A stretch of 64,000 nt of DNA from Colius striatus. Lineage: Eukaryota; Chordata; Aves; Coliiformes; Coliidae. Of this stretch, positions 23,050 through 35,139 are shown piece after piece. The translations under genes were made by a program, and so were the position numbers. The DNA lies in NCBI RefSeq assembly GCF_028858725.1, contig NC_084768.1:1657853-1721852 (forward strand), read 5' to 3'. Within the stretch, counting starts at the first letter, position 1. The number at the start of each line of letters is the position of its first letter. Under the pieces are notes generated by a model, which worked only from the letters and a program-made list of their open reading frames with translations, had not been told where the DNA came from and searched no databases.

Positions 23050-23830
23050 ACAGGCCCAGCCCCAGGAGGAGACAAAGGAGGAGGAGGAGGAAAATACGGG
23101 GAGGAGCAGGGCAGAGGGACAGAGCAGGAAAGGGATGGAGCTTAAGGAGACAGCGAGTGCAGGAGGAAAAAGAGCAACAAGCAGCAGCAGAGAGGGACAG
23201 AGAGAGGATTGGAAGGGCAGAAAGGAGGATGGGGGGATACACAGACACAGGCAGGGAGTGGGACAGGGGGACAGAGAGACAGAAAAGGCACCAGGAGAGT
23301 GGAGTGACAGAGAAATGGGACAGGGATTAGGACAGAGAGACAAGGGAAAGGAGAGAGAGGGAGAGACAGGGACAGAAGGCAGGGACAGAGAAGAGAAGGA
23401 AGGGAAAGCATCCAGAGAGAGCGAGGAACAGAGGGATGTGGATCAGCAGAAGGAGGCGCAGGAGGGTGGAACAGCGATGGGCTGAGAGAGTCAGAGGAAG
23501 AGCTAAAAGGGGGTGAGTAGCAGGATGGAGGTTTGGAGAGAAGAGAGAAGCTGCAGCCAGCTGAGCAAGAGAGATGAGCAGGAAAGTGGGGACAGGCTGT
23601 GGGGGAGAGAGGGAAAATAAGGCCAGGAATCACAACATGGTGATAGAAAAAGGCAAAGGACAGGGAGCAGGAGAGGAGAAAAAATAGCAACAGGGTGTGG
23701 GACAGACAGGGAGGGGTTAGAAAATACAGACAAGGAGTCCTACAGAGGAAGAGAAAGAAAAACCAGTGTTGGGCTAAAGACAGAGAGGGAGGAAGTAACA
23801 GATGAGGGCAGGGAGCCAGAACCGATGGGG
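23050..23830. repeat. Purine-rich (GA) low-complexity tract
   Basis: Almost all-purine + strand with loose GGGACAGAGAGA phrases. Long open frames on both strands reflect composition. The part from 23496 onwards is duplicated at 62795. Confidence 0.8.
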
Positions 23831-24190
23831 AGGGACCAAAGCTAGCAATTATGGACAAGTGCCCTCATTCCCTGAGCACTGCCCAGGAACTGCATTAGCA
23901 GGAGCCTCCAGAAGTGTGGTGCCTGCAGCAGGCCTGTCCTGGGCCCAGCCCTGCACCCTGAGAGTGCTGCCGACCAGCACCTTGTCCAGTGGCCAGCCCT
24001 GGGGAAGGGAAATCACCCAGCCAGTGCTTTGCATTTGGGTGGTGGTTTTGCTTTCCAAAAGCAACTATTTCAGCTCTAAATACCACCTTGCAAGGAAAAA
24101 GGAAGCAGGCTTCCCAGGGGGGACACCTTTAAAGGCTGAACCTGTTAAATAGCTGCACACAGCCCCGCTCACTCCTGCTGCCCTCACTCC
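23496..24190 (+). repeat. Source/partner copy of a dispersed duplication
   Basis: About 640 bases (GGAAGAGCTAAAAGGG to GGGACACCTTTAA) recur in the same orientation at 62795-63435 with high identity. A final short piece around AGCTGCACACAGCCCCGCTC recurs at ~63951 after a ~500-bp insertion in the other copy. Confidence 0.9.
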
Positions 24191-25840
24191 ACAGCAGCTA
24201 CAGGCTGATTCCTGGGTGCTCCCCAGCAGTGGCAGCACCAGGCAGCTCAAAAACCCACCCTGCCTGCCAAAAACTGAGAGCAGCTGAGTTCTGGGCAAGC
24301 TCTCCTCTTTCCAGGCCTGATGGTTCCAGAGTCACCCATCAAGAGATGTCTCAGCACCATGCCAGGGCTGATGGAGCTGCTTTTGCCATCCCATGAGAGG
24401 GCTGGGCAGAGGAGCAGGTTCCCAGGTGCCACGGCCAGGTACATGGGCAGGGTGTCAGGGCCACCCCTGCCTGGTGTCCCCAGCCAAGCCCCAGCTGGTG
24501 CCAGCCCCGAGGCTCAGGAGCGTTTCTGCGGCTGCTGCACCCTGACGGGCCCCGGCGCCGGCTGCCGGCTGGGACCCACCAACTCCTCGGGGCTGGGAGA
24601 AGAATCCCCGTGGGAGGAGTGAAAGCCACCAGCATCACAGAAGGAAGTGTCATTACAGCATTGTGCTCCTTGTGGAGGGTTCAGGGTGGTCGCCTGTTCT
24701 ATGAGCTTACAGGGCTTTCAGGCTGTATCTTTCCTGTCAAAGCTGCTGTGCATTTGTGTCGGCATGGGGCAGATGTTCATGTACCTGTCACAAGGCAGAC
24801 TTGCTTTTAGGCCTGCTGGGACACGGGGGTTCCAGCTGCAACAATGGCAACTTTTAAGATGCTTGTCTTGGGCTTGGCTCTTGGGGTTGTTTTTCTGAGA
24901 CCCAAGTTGCAGATGCTGTTTCCTCTACGCTGAGAGGTTCCTTATTCTCTGTGTTTGCTGTTACTGCTTTTAGAGCAAAGACAAACACCCAGTGTAGCGT
25001 AAACACCTGATTTGTTCCCATCTCAGAAGAGTCTGATTCTCAGTGTTTGACTATTTCTTGCATTCTGAAACCTCCAACTGGGAGTTTTGTGTCCAAGTGA
25101 TAGAGGAAAGAGCAAAAACATGCCAACAACAACTTGATTTGTAAGCAACTGCTCTTCTTTTCCTAAAGACAATGTCCATTCCAGGCTGGAGAAAAAGAGC
25201 AATACCCTGCAGGGCAATGCCTGTGGTGTGGAGTGGGATGAAGGGATAGTTAATCCTTCCCCAACTTGAAGCTCTGCAAGCAGTTGATCACATCAGCAAA
25301 TGCAATGAGTTCTCTTTCCAAGTCTGTTTTTCTCCTGAGCTGACTCTATGCTCCAGGTTGAATTCTGTATCCCTGAGCTTTATGGAGGGGAGAGAATCAG
25401 GTGTCTTGGTTACAGTGACAGCTATTCAGCTGCACTCCTGGCTCCAGGAGTGTTGCTGCCATGGATGTATTTGTACAGTCCAGTTCTGTCTCAGCCACTC
25501 GAGCATTGTTGGCATGGTCATGTATTCCAGCCCCCTTAAAGAGGTGTGTCTCCCCCACAATTAGTAGATGTCCTTGGCTTGTGGTTCTGCTGTGTCTTTC
25601 TAATGTTTGTTCTCAATCAATAGACTGAGGAGTCAGTGTGTGTCGCAGACCAACAGCATTCTGGTAGCCATCTGCAAGCAAAAACCCCTGAATTGATGTG
25701 TCTCTGCTTGTAAAGTCCAAACTTTACAAGTTTGGGCACATGACTCCAGCAGCTGTGGCAGTGCTTTCTAGCAGTCCCTGGTCAGGAGCCCCTCTCCTGG
25801 TATGGAAATGGTGCCTGAAAGGGAGAGGACTTTTGCTTCT
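24191..25840. other. Introns/flank of the RBBP6-like remnant
   Basis: No exon recognised. The part from about 24640 is the first copy of a diverged tandem duplication whose second copy starts near 27000 (shared stretch AGGCCTGCTG-GACAC at 24811 and 27088). An upstream DWNN-encoding exon of RBBP6 was sought and not found. Confidence 0.45.
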
Positions 25841-26277
25841 TCTTCTAGAGGTCCAGCTGAGCCAGTGAATGGTACATCAAAAGCTGTAAGTAAAGACACA
25901 ATCTCCCACTGTTTTTGTACACACTGCAGTTAGTTCTGAACACTGCAGCCTTGTATTAATCTTCCAAACATTGACTTAATCTATCTTCCAGTAAAACCTT
26001 GTACATGTTGTAAACACAGTGTGTGTGATTGAGTGCAGTACGAACTGTGTGCTGCCATCACTTGCACGGCTCTGATGTGACCCTTGGTGTCTGTGCCTAG
26101 TGATGCTCTGTATTTCCTAGGAACATGCCAGGACATGGCCTGTAGCATCTGGACAGGTGACCTGTGATGGTTTGGAGGTCATGTAGGTTTCAGGTCTGCA
26201 CAAGTGAGCTTGGTGCTGTGTTCTACCTCTGTGTGTAACAGGTATGTTTGCACAGGTTGTGATGTGCTTTCATTTAG

Positions 26278-26985
26278 AATCAGAGAATCAGAGAATTGTT
26301 GTGCTTACAAAAGACCTTGAAGATCATAGAGTCACACCCCTCACCTCACACTGCCAGGCTCATCACTAAACTACCCCCTGTCCCTCAGCACCTCCTCTGT
26401 GTGTCTTTTGAACGTCTCCAGGGATGGGACTCTACCAGCTCCCCGGGCAGCCCATTCCAATGCTTAATAAGCCTCTCAGGGAAAAAAGTTCTTCCTAATG
26501 GCCAATCTAAACTTACCCTGGAAGAATTTTGAACCTATTTCCTCATGGCCTGTCATTTATTCCTAGAGAGAAGAGACCAACTCCTACCTCACTACAGCTC
26601 CCCTTCAGGCAGTTGTACAGAGTGAGTGCTCATGTCTCCTCTCAGCCTCCTCTTCTCTAGGCTGAACATGCCCAGCTCCATCAGTCTGTCCCCATCAGAC
26701 TTGTTGTCCAGACCCTTCACCAGCTTTGCTGTCCATCTCTGGACACACTCCAGCACCTCAATGTCCTTCTTGTAGTGAGGGGCCCAGAACTGGGCACAGT
26801 ATTGGAGGTGAGGCCTTCCTGCCCTGGTGCTGCTGACCACGATGGCTGGTCCAAGCCAGGAAGCCATTGGCCACCTGGGCACACTGAGAGGGCTGTCAAA
26901 TAACTCCCCCAGGGCCTTTCCCTTTGGGCAGCATTTTCAGCCCCTGGGCCCATTGCTCCAGCCTGTCCTGGTCCCTCTAAAGAGC
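26278..26985 (-). mobile_element. CR1 LINE 3' fragment
   Basis: Reverse complement of a CR1 tail: starts AGAATCAGAGAATCAGAGAA, passes CCCCGGGCAGCCCATTCCAA, TCTCTGGACACACTCCAGCA and TTCTTGTAGTGAGGGGCCCA, ends CCAGCCTGTCCTGGTCCCTC. It lies at the junction before the second copy of the RBBP6-like tandem duplication. Confidence 0.9.
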
Positions 26986-28032
26986 AGAGGCATTCAGATG
27001 GTACCTTTCTGGTTGCAGCTGCTCCTGGCTTTTGTTACCATGGGGTGGATTTTAATGTATCTGACCCAAAGCAGAGTTACATTTATAGGCCTGCTGAGAC
27101 ACAGGGTTCAAACCACAGCAATGGGAACCTTTCAGCTGATGCCCTTGGGCTTGTTCGTGTTGGTTCTCAAGACAGCAGCCTGATGGGTTGCAGCGTGTCA
27201 CTCGTGGCCAGCAGCACGCAGACACCGATCAGTCAGCGAGTGGAATCTCACTCACTGATTTTTCCCCTCAAGTAACTCACACTTCCAAGTGTCCAGTCGA
27301 CCCCTGCTCTTGCTCAGAAAGTCAAGTCCCGTCTCTGGTTCCCGTTTGCAGTACCAGGGATATACAGATCGCCTAAAGTTGTCTTCCTGTGTTGTGGCTG
27401 ATTGCTTAAGAGCACAGAAGTGCAGCACAGCCTTCACCCTTGTGATCCTCAGGCAGCAGAGACAAAATACCTGCGGAGTTGCTCTTGCACTGTTCTGCTC
27501 TCGACCTGTCAGTCTCAGAGCAATGGCTGACAAAGGAGAAATGGGGCTTTGGGGGGTTTTAGCTGCAGTGAATGCAGCGAGAGAGAGCAGTTGATGTGCA
27601 CAGATACATTTCCACACTCACTGGGCTCTCAGAACACAAGGCTTTGATGTTCAGGCTTGAGACTCTCTTTTCCCTGCTTTGTGCTGGGGGCAAGTGCTTT
27701 GTTTTAAGTTCTGATCCCTTTTATTTCTTCTTCTAGAAATCCAACTGAGCCAGTGAGCAGAACAGCAGAAGTGGTAAGGAAAATCACAATCTCCTACCTT
27801 TTCTGCACATGGCACTGAATTCTAACCACTCCAGCCTTGTATGAATGGTCCAAAGATTGACTTGGTGTATTTTCCATTAAAACACAGTCTCTGCTGTAAG
27901 CACAGTGTGTTTGGCTCAGCAGAGCCCAAACTGCCTGTTGCCATCACTTGCACGGCTGTAGGGTGAGCCTCTGATGTGTGTGTGTGTGCCCAGCGGTGCG
28001 CTGTGTTTCCTTTGAAGTTGCCAGAAGGTTTC

Positions 28033-28167
28033 CTGTGGGACCTGGTGTTGCACAGCTGGGCTGTGCTGGCTTTGGGGCTGTGGGACCTGGTGTTGCACAG
28101 CTGGGCTGTGCTGGCTTTGGGGCTGTGGGACCTGGTGTTGCACAGCTGGGCTGTGCTGGCTTTGGGG
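28033..28167. repeat. Three perfect or near-perfect 45-bp tandem repeats
   Basis: Unit CTGTGGGACCTGGTGTTGCA plus CAGCTGGGCTGTGCTGGCTTTGGGG, three times. Fifteen codons per unit keeps frames open; no gene is implied. Near identity points to recent slippage. Confidence 0.95.
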
Positions 28168-31100
28168 CCGTGTCGGTTCCGGGTTTGCACAGCTGAACCT
28201 GCTGCTGTGTTCTACATCTCTCTGTGGCCGGCAGGAGGGGTGTTTGTACAGGTTGTTGTGTGCTTGCTGTTTCTTGCAGTTCACATTGTTTGGTGTGTAG
28301 CTTTTGCCATTTTCACACTGTATCAGGTAGCTTTTTGTTTTGTTTTAAACAGTTTTGGGTTTTTCTGCCCAATGGCTTTTGAAAAAGTAACCCCAAACCA
28401 CTGCAGAACCACTGCTGGGACACTTGGTCCTGTTCCTCACCTTCTGGTTCTTTTTCTCTTTGTTTATGAGCAGGTGTAAAAGCACAAATGCCACATTCAA
28501 CAGTAAGGTGAACATTCTTCTAGGCTGGTGTGTTCCCTGGCATCTGTGCCTTCCCTGTTAAGGAGCATCTTCCCATCAGCTCTCACAGCCATCTCAAAAA
28601 AATACCAAGCAGGAAAAGTCTTGGAGGCTCAGGGTTAGTGTGGAGCAACTGAAGGAACTTGAAAAGACAGACAAAGCAAACCCATTCATTCCCTTTTGGG
28701 GAGCCCCAGGGAGGGCGGAAGCCCTGCGTCACTCTTTCCAAGTCCTCTCTCTCGGTCTCCCCAGTGAAACACTGCAGCTTCCTTACCCCTTTGGCTTTGA
28801 AGCTGTGGTGAGCATTTGACAAGGGTCCCTGTCTGAGATAGTCTGGAACAATGAGTCAGTCTCAGGCAGGTTTGGTTATTTTAGCTTCTTGTCATGAACC
28901 ACATCAGCCCTCTGAAGCTCTCGTAAGTTTGCACTTGGCTTGTGACAAATGCAACTGACTTGGGGTGGGAAATGGCTCTTCCAGAGACACTCAGAGGCCA
29001 GTGTCGGCTTTCAGCCTGCAGCAGAGGTTCCCTATTGCCACCTTTGCATTGTAAAACTGGAGTATGTGTTTGCTTGTTTTGGAACAGCCTGATGACTCTT
29101 CTGTGTCTCTTTCTCTGGAGCAGCTTATGGAGATAGAAATAGATTTTCTTGTCAAATACTGAAAAAGAAGTGTTTGCTTCCTATTTTAAAATCTAGAGCT
29201 GGATCATTGTTGTCCTGTGAACAGAGCTGTCATGTGTACTAATTTCAAGTGCCTTTATAACTTTACTGTGTGTGAAAGTTTGGTCCCATCCTGCAAAGGG
29301 CAGTTCCCAGTTTGGAAAGACAGGCAGAAGGGATCCCCTTGTCAGCCTCAAGGTAACGTTTCTTTCTTTTTGAACAGACTGCCGAGGCCCGTCAGGTGAC
29401 TGATGCTTCTCCACGGCTTCCTCTGGAGCAGCTGGTTAAGGTAGATCTCGATATTCCTGTCACATACTGCAAAGAAAAAGTGTTTGCCTCGTATTTTTAC
29501 ATCTCATACTGTGACCCAGGGCAGGATAACTCTTGCCATGTGAGCAAAACCTTAGCCTCAGTCGTAATAGCTCAAGTGCTTTCTTTACCCTGTGGTTGCC
29601 AGAGTTTGGGCAGACAGCAGGCGAGGACCTTCTCAGGCTCCACGTGACACTGCCGTGTTCCGCAGCTGCCGGGCACAAAGCAGCAGCACTTCAGAAGCTG
29701 CTTCCTGCTGCTCAGAGGCTTTGTTAATTTGGCCCTGGAAGCTGACCCAGTTGTTAAAAAGGATGTAGTTGTCTGTCAGTTCTGGACTTGGGTAAAAGCT
29801 CTCCAAGGGATGTGCACCCTCAGGCTTTGGAGTAAACGTAAATCTTTCCGAAAAGGACGGGACCAGGAGGTAAAGCAGCTCCAAACTGCTCCTTACTCTG
29901 ACCTGTGAGAAGCTGCATCTCTTTGAATGCTTCTGTGTCTGAAGCCAAATTGCAGCAAGCAAAACCACCTGCCCTGACTCTGAAGTTGTGGGTCCTTGTC
30001 ATGCTGCAAAATGGAAAGAGCGATGCTTGCCTACATCTCAGTGGCATGTGCTTTGAACGGCTTCTCCTTCAGATGGTCTGGAGCCCAAAAATCATCTGAC
30101 AAAGAGTGGACAGTGTGATTATTTTCTGCACGTAGCTTCAGTCCACTTGGAGGGAAGGTGGATTAGTTGCACAGGTCTTTAGGTATAATGCATCAGCAGA
30201 GGCAAGGGGTTTGAGTGCCCAAGAATGCTCACAGGAGTTTCATGGTGGAGCTGTGTGATCCCAACACGGAGGGCGCGATGCTGACAAGAGATGGGAAATA
30301 CGCCATCACAGCCACTAATGCGTAAGTGTGGCATCGATTGCACTGGCCCAAAAGTGAGCGAGAGGAGCCGTGTGTGCGTGTGTGAGGCAGAGCAGCCAGG
30401 CTGGCCAGCATCTGTCCTTGGGAGGGAGGCAGCAGCGTCACTGGATCTTCCCCTTCCAATCTGCCCTCCTTTTGAATATGAAAACGGTGCTCTCCTGCCG
30501 TTCCTGCCCTGGAAGTTGCTTCATCTGGTGCTGTGCCAGGAGTCTGCATTTCTGCCAGAGTTCAGTGCTGTTTACTGGGGAGTCCTTCTCTTGGGAAGCT
30601 CCTTTTGCCTCTGGTTGATGTTTCAAAGGCCTCTGGCCAAATGTAACCGCTGGCTGTTGGCTGGAGATTTCCTCCCGCTCTGCCTTTGATCAGATCCCAG
30701 GTGTGAAACAGGCTGAAGTTGTGCTGTTGCTCTGATCTGCAGAGATACTGCTGTGTGCTGACAAGAGTGGCTGTGTGAAAAAAGGACGGGAGCCCTTGTG
30801 GGTTTCTGTCACAGGCCTCCTTTTGCAGCAGCTGTTTCTTCCTTTTCTAAAATGCAATTACTTGGAGACTGAACTTCTCATGAGCCTGCATTCTGCACTG
30901 ACCCCCTGCCAGAGCAGAGGTGGGATTCATGCCGTGGATTTCTAACTGTCAAGAAAGGATTTTACTGGTCTGAGAGGATGAGTTTTCCTTTCCCCATCTT
31001 TAATGTTTTCCTTTTTCTTTCCCTACTCTTCCTCCAGGGCAGCTTTTGCTTCAAAAAAGGATGAAAAACCTCCCTTCTTGCCACAGAACCCATCCTCCTC

Positions 31101-32050
31101 CTCCTCCTCAGCTGTTCTGATTCCCGAGGAGCTCTTATGTCCCCTCTGTAAAGAGTTAATCAGGGACGCAGCTGTTATTCCCTGCTGTGGAAACAGTTAC
31201 TGCGACTACTGTAAGTGTTACAGCCATGTTTGTTAACTCCAAACATCACATCTCACCTTGTGAAACCTGAAAGAGGAGATGACAAAAGAACTCTCTTACC
31301 TGTTGTATTGAAAACTGAAGTACACTTGGAGTAGGAAAGGGCTCTTCTCATTCAAAAGAGAAAAGAGAGGGAGCAAGCTGTCTGTTGGCTTTTAATGTAT
31401 CTACTTAGAGGATGTCTACAGGCAGAAGGAGTCTGAGGAGAGTGCAGAGTTGTGCAGGTGAATTCCAGGGTAGATACTGAAGGCATTTAGTCTGCTCACA
31501 GCCCTTTGTTCCCACGAGACTGTTCAGCCAGCTCTGGTCGCTTGCTGTGCTCTGCCACCGACAGACAGTCAGGCATTTCATCCACATTCTTCTCCACAGG
31601 AGAGCGGGTTAAAACCTGCCGAGCTCAAACCTACTGGTGGCTTTGAGGATGAACCTTGAGCTTGGTGACTTCTCACTGTACTAGAGACTGGAAAGAATGC
31701 GAGTCAAAACCTGAGGACACAGCCCACTGACAGCTGCAAATGGTCCAGGAGGGACAGAGCAAAGCTGTGGAGTCATTGGCTGCAGACAAGGGAACGTTTG
31801 AGGCGATTGGACATTTCTAGCTTCACGCTCTCAGCTCAAGGCCAAACTCACCCCTTAATCAGAGACAGGCTTTTGGAATTGATTGGAACCCTAAACCTTT
31901 CCTCAGTTGGGCTCAGAGCTATTTTGGTGGTTCTAACTCTTCACAGGCATTAGAAGAGCACTGCTGGAGTCTGAGGAACATCAGTGCCCAACGTGTCATC
32001 AGACAAATGTTCCTGCCGGCTCTTTAGAGGCCAACAAGTTCCTGAGCAAA

Positions 32051-32474
32051 GTAGCACCGTGGCTTAGGTGGAAAGGGCTTGTGAGGAAAGTCTGTTTGCA
32101 AACAGCTGGAAGGGAAGGAAATGTTCCTTCTCCCCAGGCAAGGCTCAGTGGGGTGAGGCTGAACTGGCCATGATCTGTTGCCAGAGAAGCTGACAGCTCC
32201 TTGCAGGCAATCTGGCCCATTCAGGTCACACCTCTGTTTCCCAGCACTGCCTCCCTTTCCAGGTGGCTGTTAACACTCAAGGTCTTTAAATGCAGCTGCT
32301 CTGAGTGACCAGTCATTCATATCAGTGTTTAGTGGGATGTGCCCATGTCTCTGTCTCTGGGTTGATTTTAGGATTGACAGCTATTACAGGGACACACATC
32401 CCTTCACTCTGTGGAGGCTTTTGTTCCTGACTCTCGAGTGCAGCCTCAGTGAGTAGGACGATCCTTTCAGGATC
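32051..32474. other. No recognisable gene
   Basis: Follows the second RING exon. The next RBBP6 exon (AVNNFKNETGYTKRL-type) is not found here. Confidence 0.45.
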
Positions 32475-32655
32475 TGGCCCAGGCTGCCCAGGGAGAGTGT
32501 GGAGGCTCCTTCCCTGGAGCTCTTCAAGACCAGCCTGGACACGTTCCTGTGTGCCCTGATCTAGGTGGGAGCTGCTTCTGCAAGGGATTGGGCCGGATGG
32601 TCTCTAAAGGTCCCTTCCAACCGCCAGCATGCTGTGATTCTATGATTCTACCTCA
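32475..32655 (+). mobile_element. CR1 LINE 3' tail
   Basis: Short tail: GGCCCAGGCTGCCCAGGGAG, AGACCAGCCTGGACACGTTC, GGTCCCTTCCAACCGCCAGC, then repeats of ATTCTATG. Same CR1 subtype as 16780-17475. Confidence 0.9.
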
Positions 32656-33383
32656 GCAAGCCGGGTGGGTGTGTAGATCTGTGTGAGGGCAGGAAGCAGC
32701 TTCAGTGGGCCCTGGCCAGGCTGGAGCCATGGGCAGGGAGGTGGCCAGAGCACAGATGGGTCCTGAGGGAGGAGATCTGGGCTCTCGCTCTGGTTCTGCT
32801 GGTGATGCACCTGAGGTGTGTTTTCTAGGCCAGGGCACGTGGTGCCAGCTCATGGGGGATGCTGCTAGAGAATCCCTGACACGCTGCAGAGGATGTGGTC
32901 TGTTCACCTGGCTGCTTGTTTGGTCCCTTGGCAGAGCCACTTTGCACAGCTTTCCACGGGGCTGCTTTGTGCCGTGCAGCAGTGGATTCTGTTGCCTCTC
33001 CTGTGCCACGGGGATTATGATTTCCTGACAGAAACGTGGCCAGGCAGTGTTAATGCTCAGATTTTCTGAGAGTGGGAGGATTGCTGTTGCAGAGATGCTA
33101 ACGTTATGCAGAGTAAGGACAAGCTACACAGTGCCCTGGCTTCAGCTGTGTCACATGAAAAAGACAGCATTGGTTTCCTAGTTCAGCTTCCTAAGTGTCA
33201 GTCCTCAGGAAGGTGTCACGGACCTGGCCCTTGGAGAGAAAGGATGCACTGTACTGGAGGCTGTTCCACAGCAGGCTTTGGAGCTGCTCAAAGAAGAGGC
33301 AGGAAAGCTTTGCTGAGCAGTGGGAGCACTTCGTCTTCTGCCACAAAAGTAAACTGCTTTCTCATCCTCTTTCTTTTCCACAG
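32656..33383. other. No recognisable gene
   Basis: Intron-like sequence between a CR1 tail and the SHROOM-like exon; ends in a good pyrimidine tract and CCACAG acceptor. Confidence 0.45.
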
Positions 33384-33655
33384 CAAGAACACATTGACAC
33401 CATTGGGAGGGAGCTGTGGATGCTGAGGGAAGCACGAGAGACTCTTCTGGAAGAGATGCAAGCAAACAATAGCCTGGGGGAGAAGGCAGAGGCTATTGTG
33501 AAAGAAGTCTGCAAGCCAAAAGGTTCCAGGAGTTGAAGAGGTTTGTCAGAGACTTTGCCATAATGATCAACCTCCTGCTGTTACCATCAGGTGATCTGGC
33601 CCAAGTGGCAAATGCCTTCAATAACCTGGGCAAAAACAGCTCTCGGGAAGAGCGG
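33384..33655 (+). pseudogene. SHROOM-type ASD2 domain exon with one frameshift
   Basis: A 272-bp segment bordered by TTTTCCACAG and GTGAGA. The first half reads [20 protein letters not shown] and [11 protein letters not shown]; the second half, in another frame, reads [20 protein letters not shown] and NAFNNLGKNSSREER. From memory this is the start of the SHROOM2/3/4 ASD2 domain (LREARESLLEDIQANNALG...[40 protein letters not shown]), which binds Rho kinase in apical constriction. The frame change lies at about 33515-33525, where one or two bases seem lost. No flanking SHROOM exons were found. It is either a lone duplicated exon or part of a rearranged paralog next to the RBBP6-like remnant. 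Confidence 0.7.
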
Positions 33656-34330
33656 GTGAGAAAGGCCAATCCTGTGGTCAGTGCATTGAGTGGCGCTGTG
33701 TGGGGGATTTTGCTTGGCTTTGTTTCTCTCAGTTGCAGAGCTCAAGATGAGGGAGAGTGACTTGGACAAATCTTACATGGCCATTTTCTTCACATTTCTT
33801 AAATCTTCTCTCGTTGCCCTGTTTTGGCTTAGTCCTAAAACTGCAAGTGTCTGGGTGACACTTGCCCTGTGGTGTTCCTCGAGCTCTGGTTCATTCTGCT
33901 GCTGCTGCTCAGTGTGGACACAAGCTGCACGGCTGCCCAGGGGAGCAGTCCAGCCACGTCACGAGTTTGGGCTGGGCTGTGGGTTCCCCTGGGGAGTTGA
34001 GGAGAACAGCACTTGCTGTTTGTTCCCTGGCATAAGCTCAAGGAAAGAGTAAAATGGGTTTTATCTAATAATGCATGATTTCTGTGCCTTGAAGAGCTGC
34101 CTTGAATGCTGAGTTCAGCCAGGCTGTGTGTCTGCAGTGCCGTGAGCGTGTGAGGCAGAAAGCGTTTCATCCATTTTCGTCTCTTTCCCCGTTCCATCAC
34201 TTTTTTTCCTCAGTTCCCAAACACCCATGGAGTTTTCATTGCTCTTTCTGTGCCTGTTTCGTTCCCTTTACTACTGCTTGGTGTTTTCCTTACTTCCTTC
34301 ATCACTGGGGATTGTTTTCTTCCCATTTCT
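33656..34330. other. No recognisable gene
   Basis: Intron-like sequence after the SHROOM-like exon; nothing further recognised. Confidence 0.45.
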
Positions 34331-34735
34331 TTTCTCTTTTCTCTCTATTTTCTCCTTCCCTTTGCCTTTCCTTTGCTTTTCCTTGCTTTGCTTTGCTTTG
34401 ATTTAGTTCTCTTCCATATTATTTTTCTTTTTATTCTTTCATCCACTTACTTTCCTTTGCTTTCCTTCCCCAAATTGTGCTTTGCTTTCCCAAGCATTGC
34501 TTTCCTTCCCCAACCTTTGCTTTGCTTCCCCAAGCTTTTGCTTCCCTCAACTTTGCTTCCCCAAGCTTTTGCTTCCCCAACGTTTTTCTTACCCAAACTT
34601 TTGCTCCCCCAAACTTTGCTTTGATTTCCTTCCCTAAACTTTGCTTTGCTTCCTCAAACTTTTTCTTCCTCAAACTTTTACTTTCCCAAACTTTTGTTTC
34701 ACCAAACTTTGCTTCCCAAAAATCCCCAGGGTCAA
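34330..34735. repeat. Pyrimidine-rich minisatellite, ~15-20-bp units
   Basis: Variants of TTTGCTTCCCCAAACTTT repeated about 20 times, grading from TTTTCTCTT-type low complexity at its left edge. Frames open on both strands are repeat artefacts. Confidence 0.85.
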
Positions 34736-35139
34736 ACCACCACACACCTTGTTAGCGCCCAAGATGGGGCGAGATAACAGCAGTTTCACATCAAATGCAT
34801 TGTCATTATAGTAAGCTCCTGAGTACAAAGCTCCTGTGCTGGTCTGGGAGCCTTGCTGTAATGCAGCTTATCTCTCCCTTCCCAATGTTTGGGAACACGC
34901 TGCTACTAACCCTGGCTCTGAGCTGGGCTCTAACCTTGACAGCTTTGCTAAGTTGGCTGCATGACTTTGTGCAAAGGATGAAGGGGCCTGGGAACATGAT
35001 GGCCCAAATAATAACTGTGAGTCTCATTCTGTTGCTGATGGATTTACTGTGCTGTGGGAGCTGTCTTGTATTGTGTTCTTGCTACGTATTGTAACCTCTG
35101 GGCAATGGTGCATCACCCAGACAGGGCTGTACCAGAGCG

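Larger units (their letters stand above)
25849..32050 (+). pseudogene. RBBP6-like: RBBP6-like gene remnant with duplicated exons and an open RING
   Basis: Splice-bounded pieces follow the order of the RBBP6 protein. 25849-25885 and 27737-27773 are two 37-bp copies of the ISRTEPVMGTTKA-type exon (GPAEPVNGTSKA and NPTEPVSRTAEV). 29088-29132 and 29378-29440 are two copies of the DDSSASISLAQLTK-type exon (DDSSVSLSLEQLME, DASPRLPLEQLVK); the first has lost its GT donor. ~30210-30321 is the exon reading DPNTEGAMLTRDGKYAI, with a probable small deletion near its start. 31038-31210 and 31947-32050 encode the RING in matched phase (IPEELLCPLCKELIRD, VIPCCGNSYCDYC; ALLESEEHQCPTCHQ, LEANKFLSK). RBBP6 is a ~1,700-residue E3 ligase; its DWNN and long SR/p53/Rb-binding parts are not seen. 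RING zinc ligands are all present. Probably a decayed or rearranged paralog. Confidence 0.7.

Noticed and set aside
22886-23485. 199-codon + strand frame rich in Glu/Arg/Gly
   Set aside because: Purine-rich low complexity; the opposite strand is equally open.
28016-28479. Frame with three 15-residue repeats (DLVLHSWAVLALGLW type)
   Set aside because: Caused by the 45-bp tandem triplication in an intron-like region; no start context or splice support.
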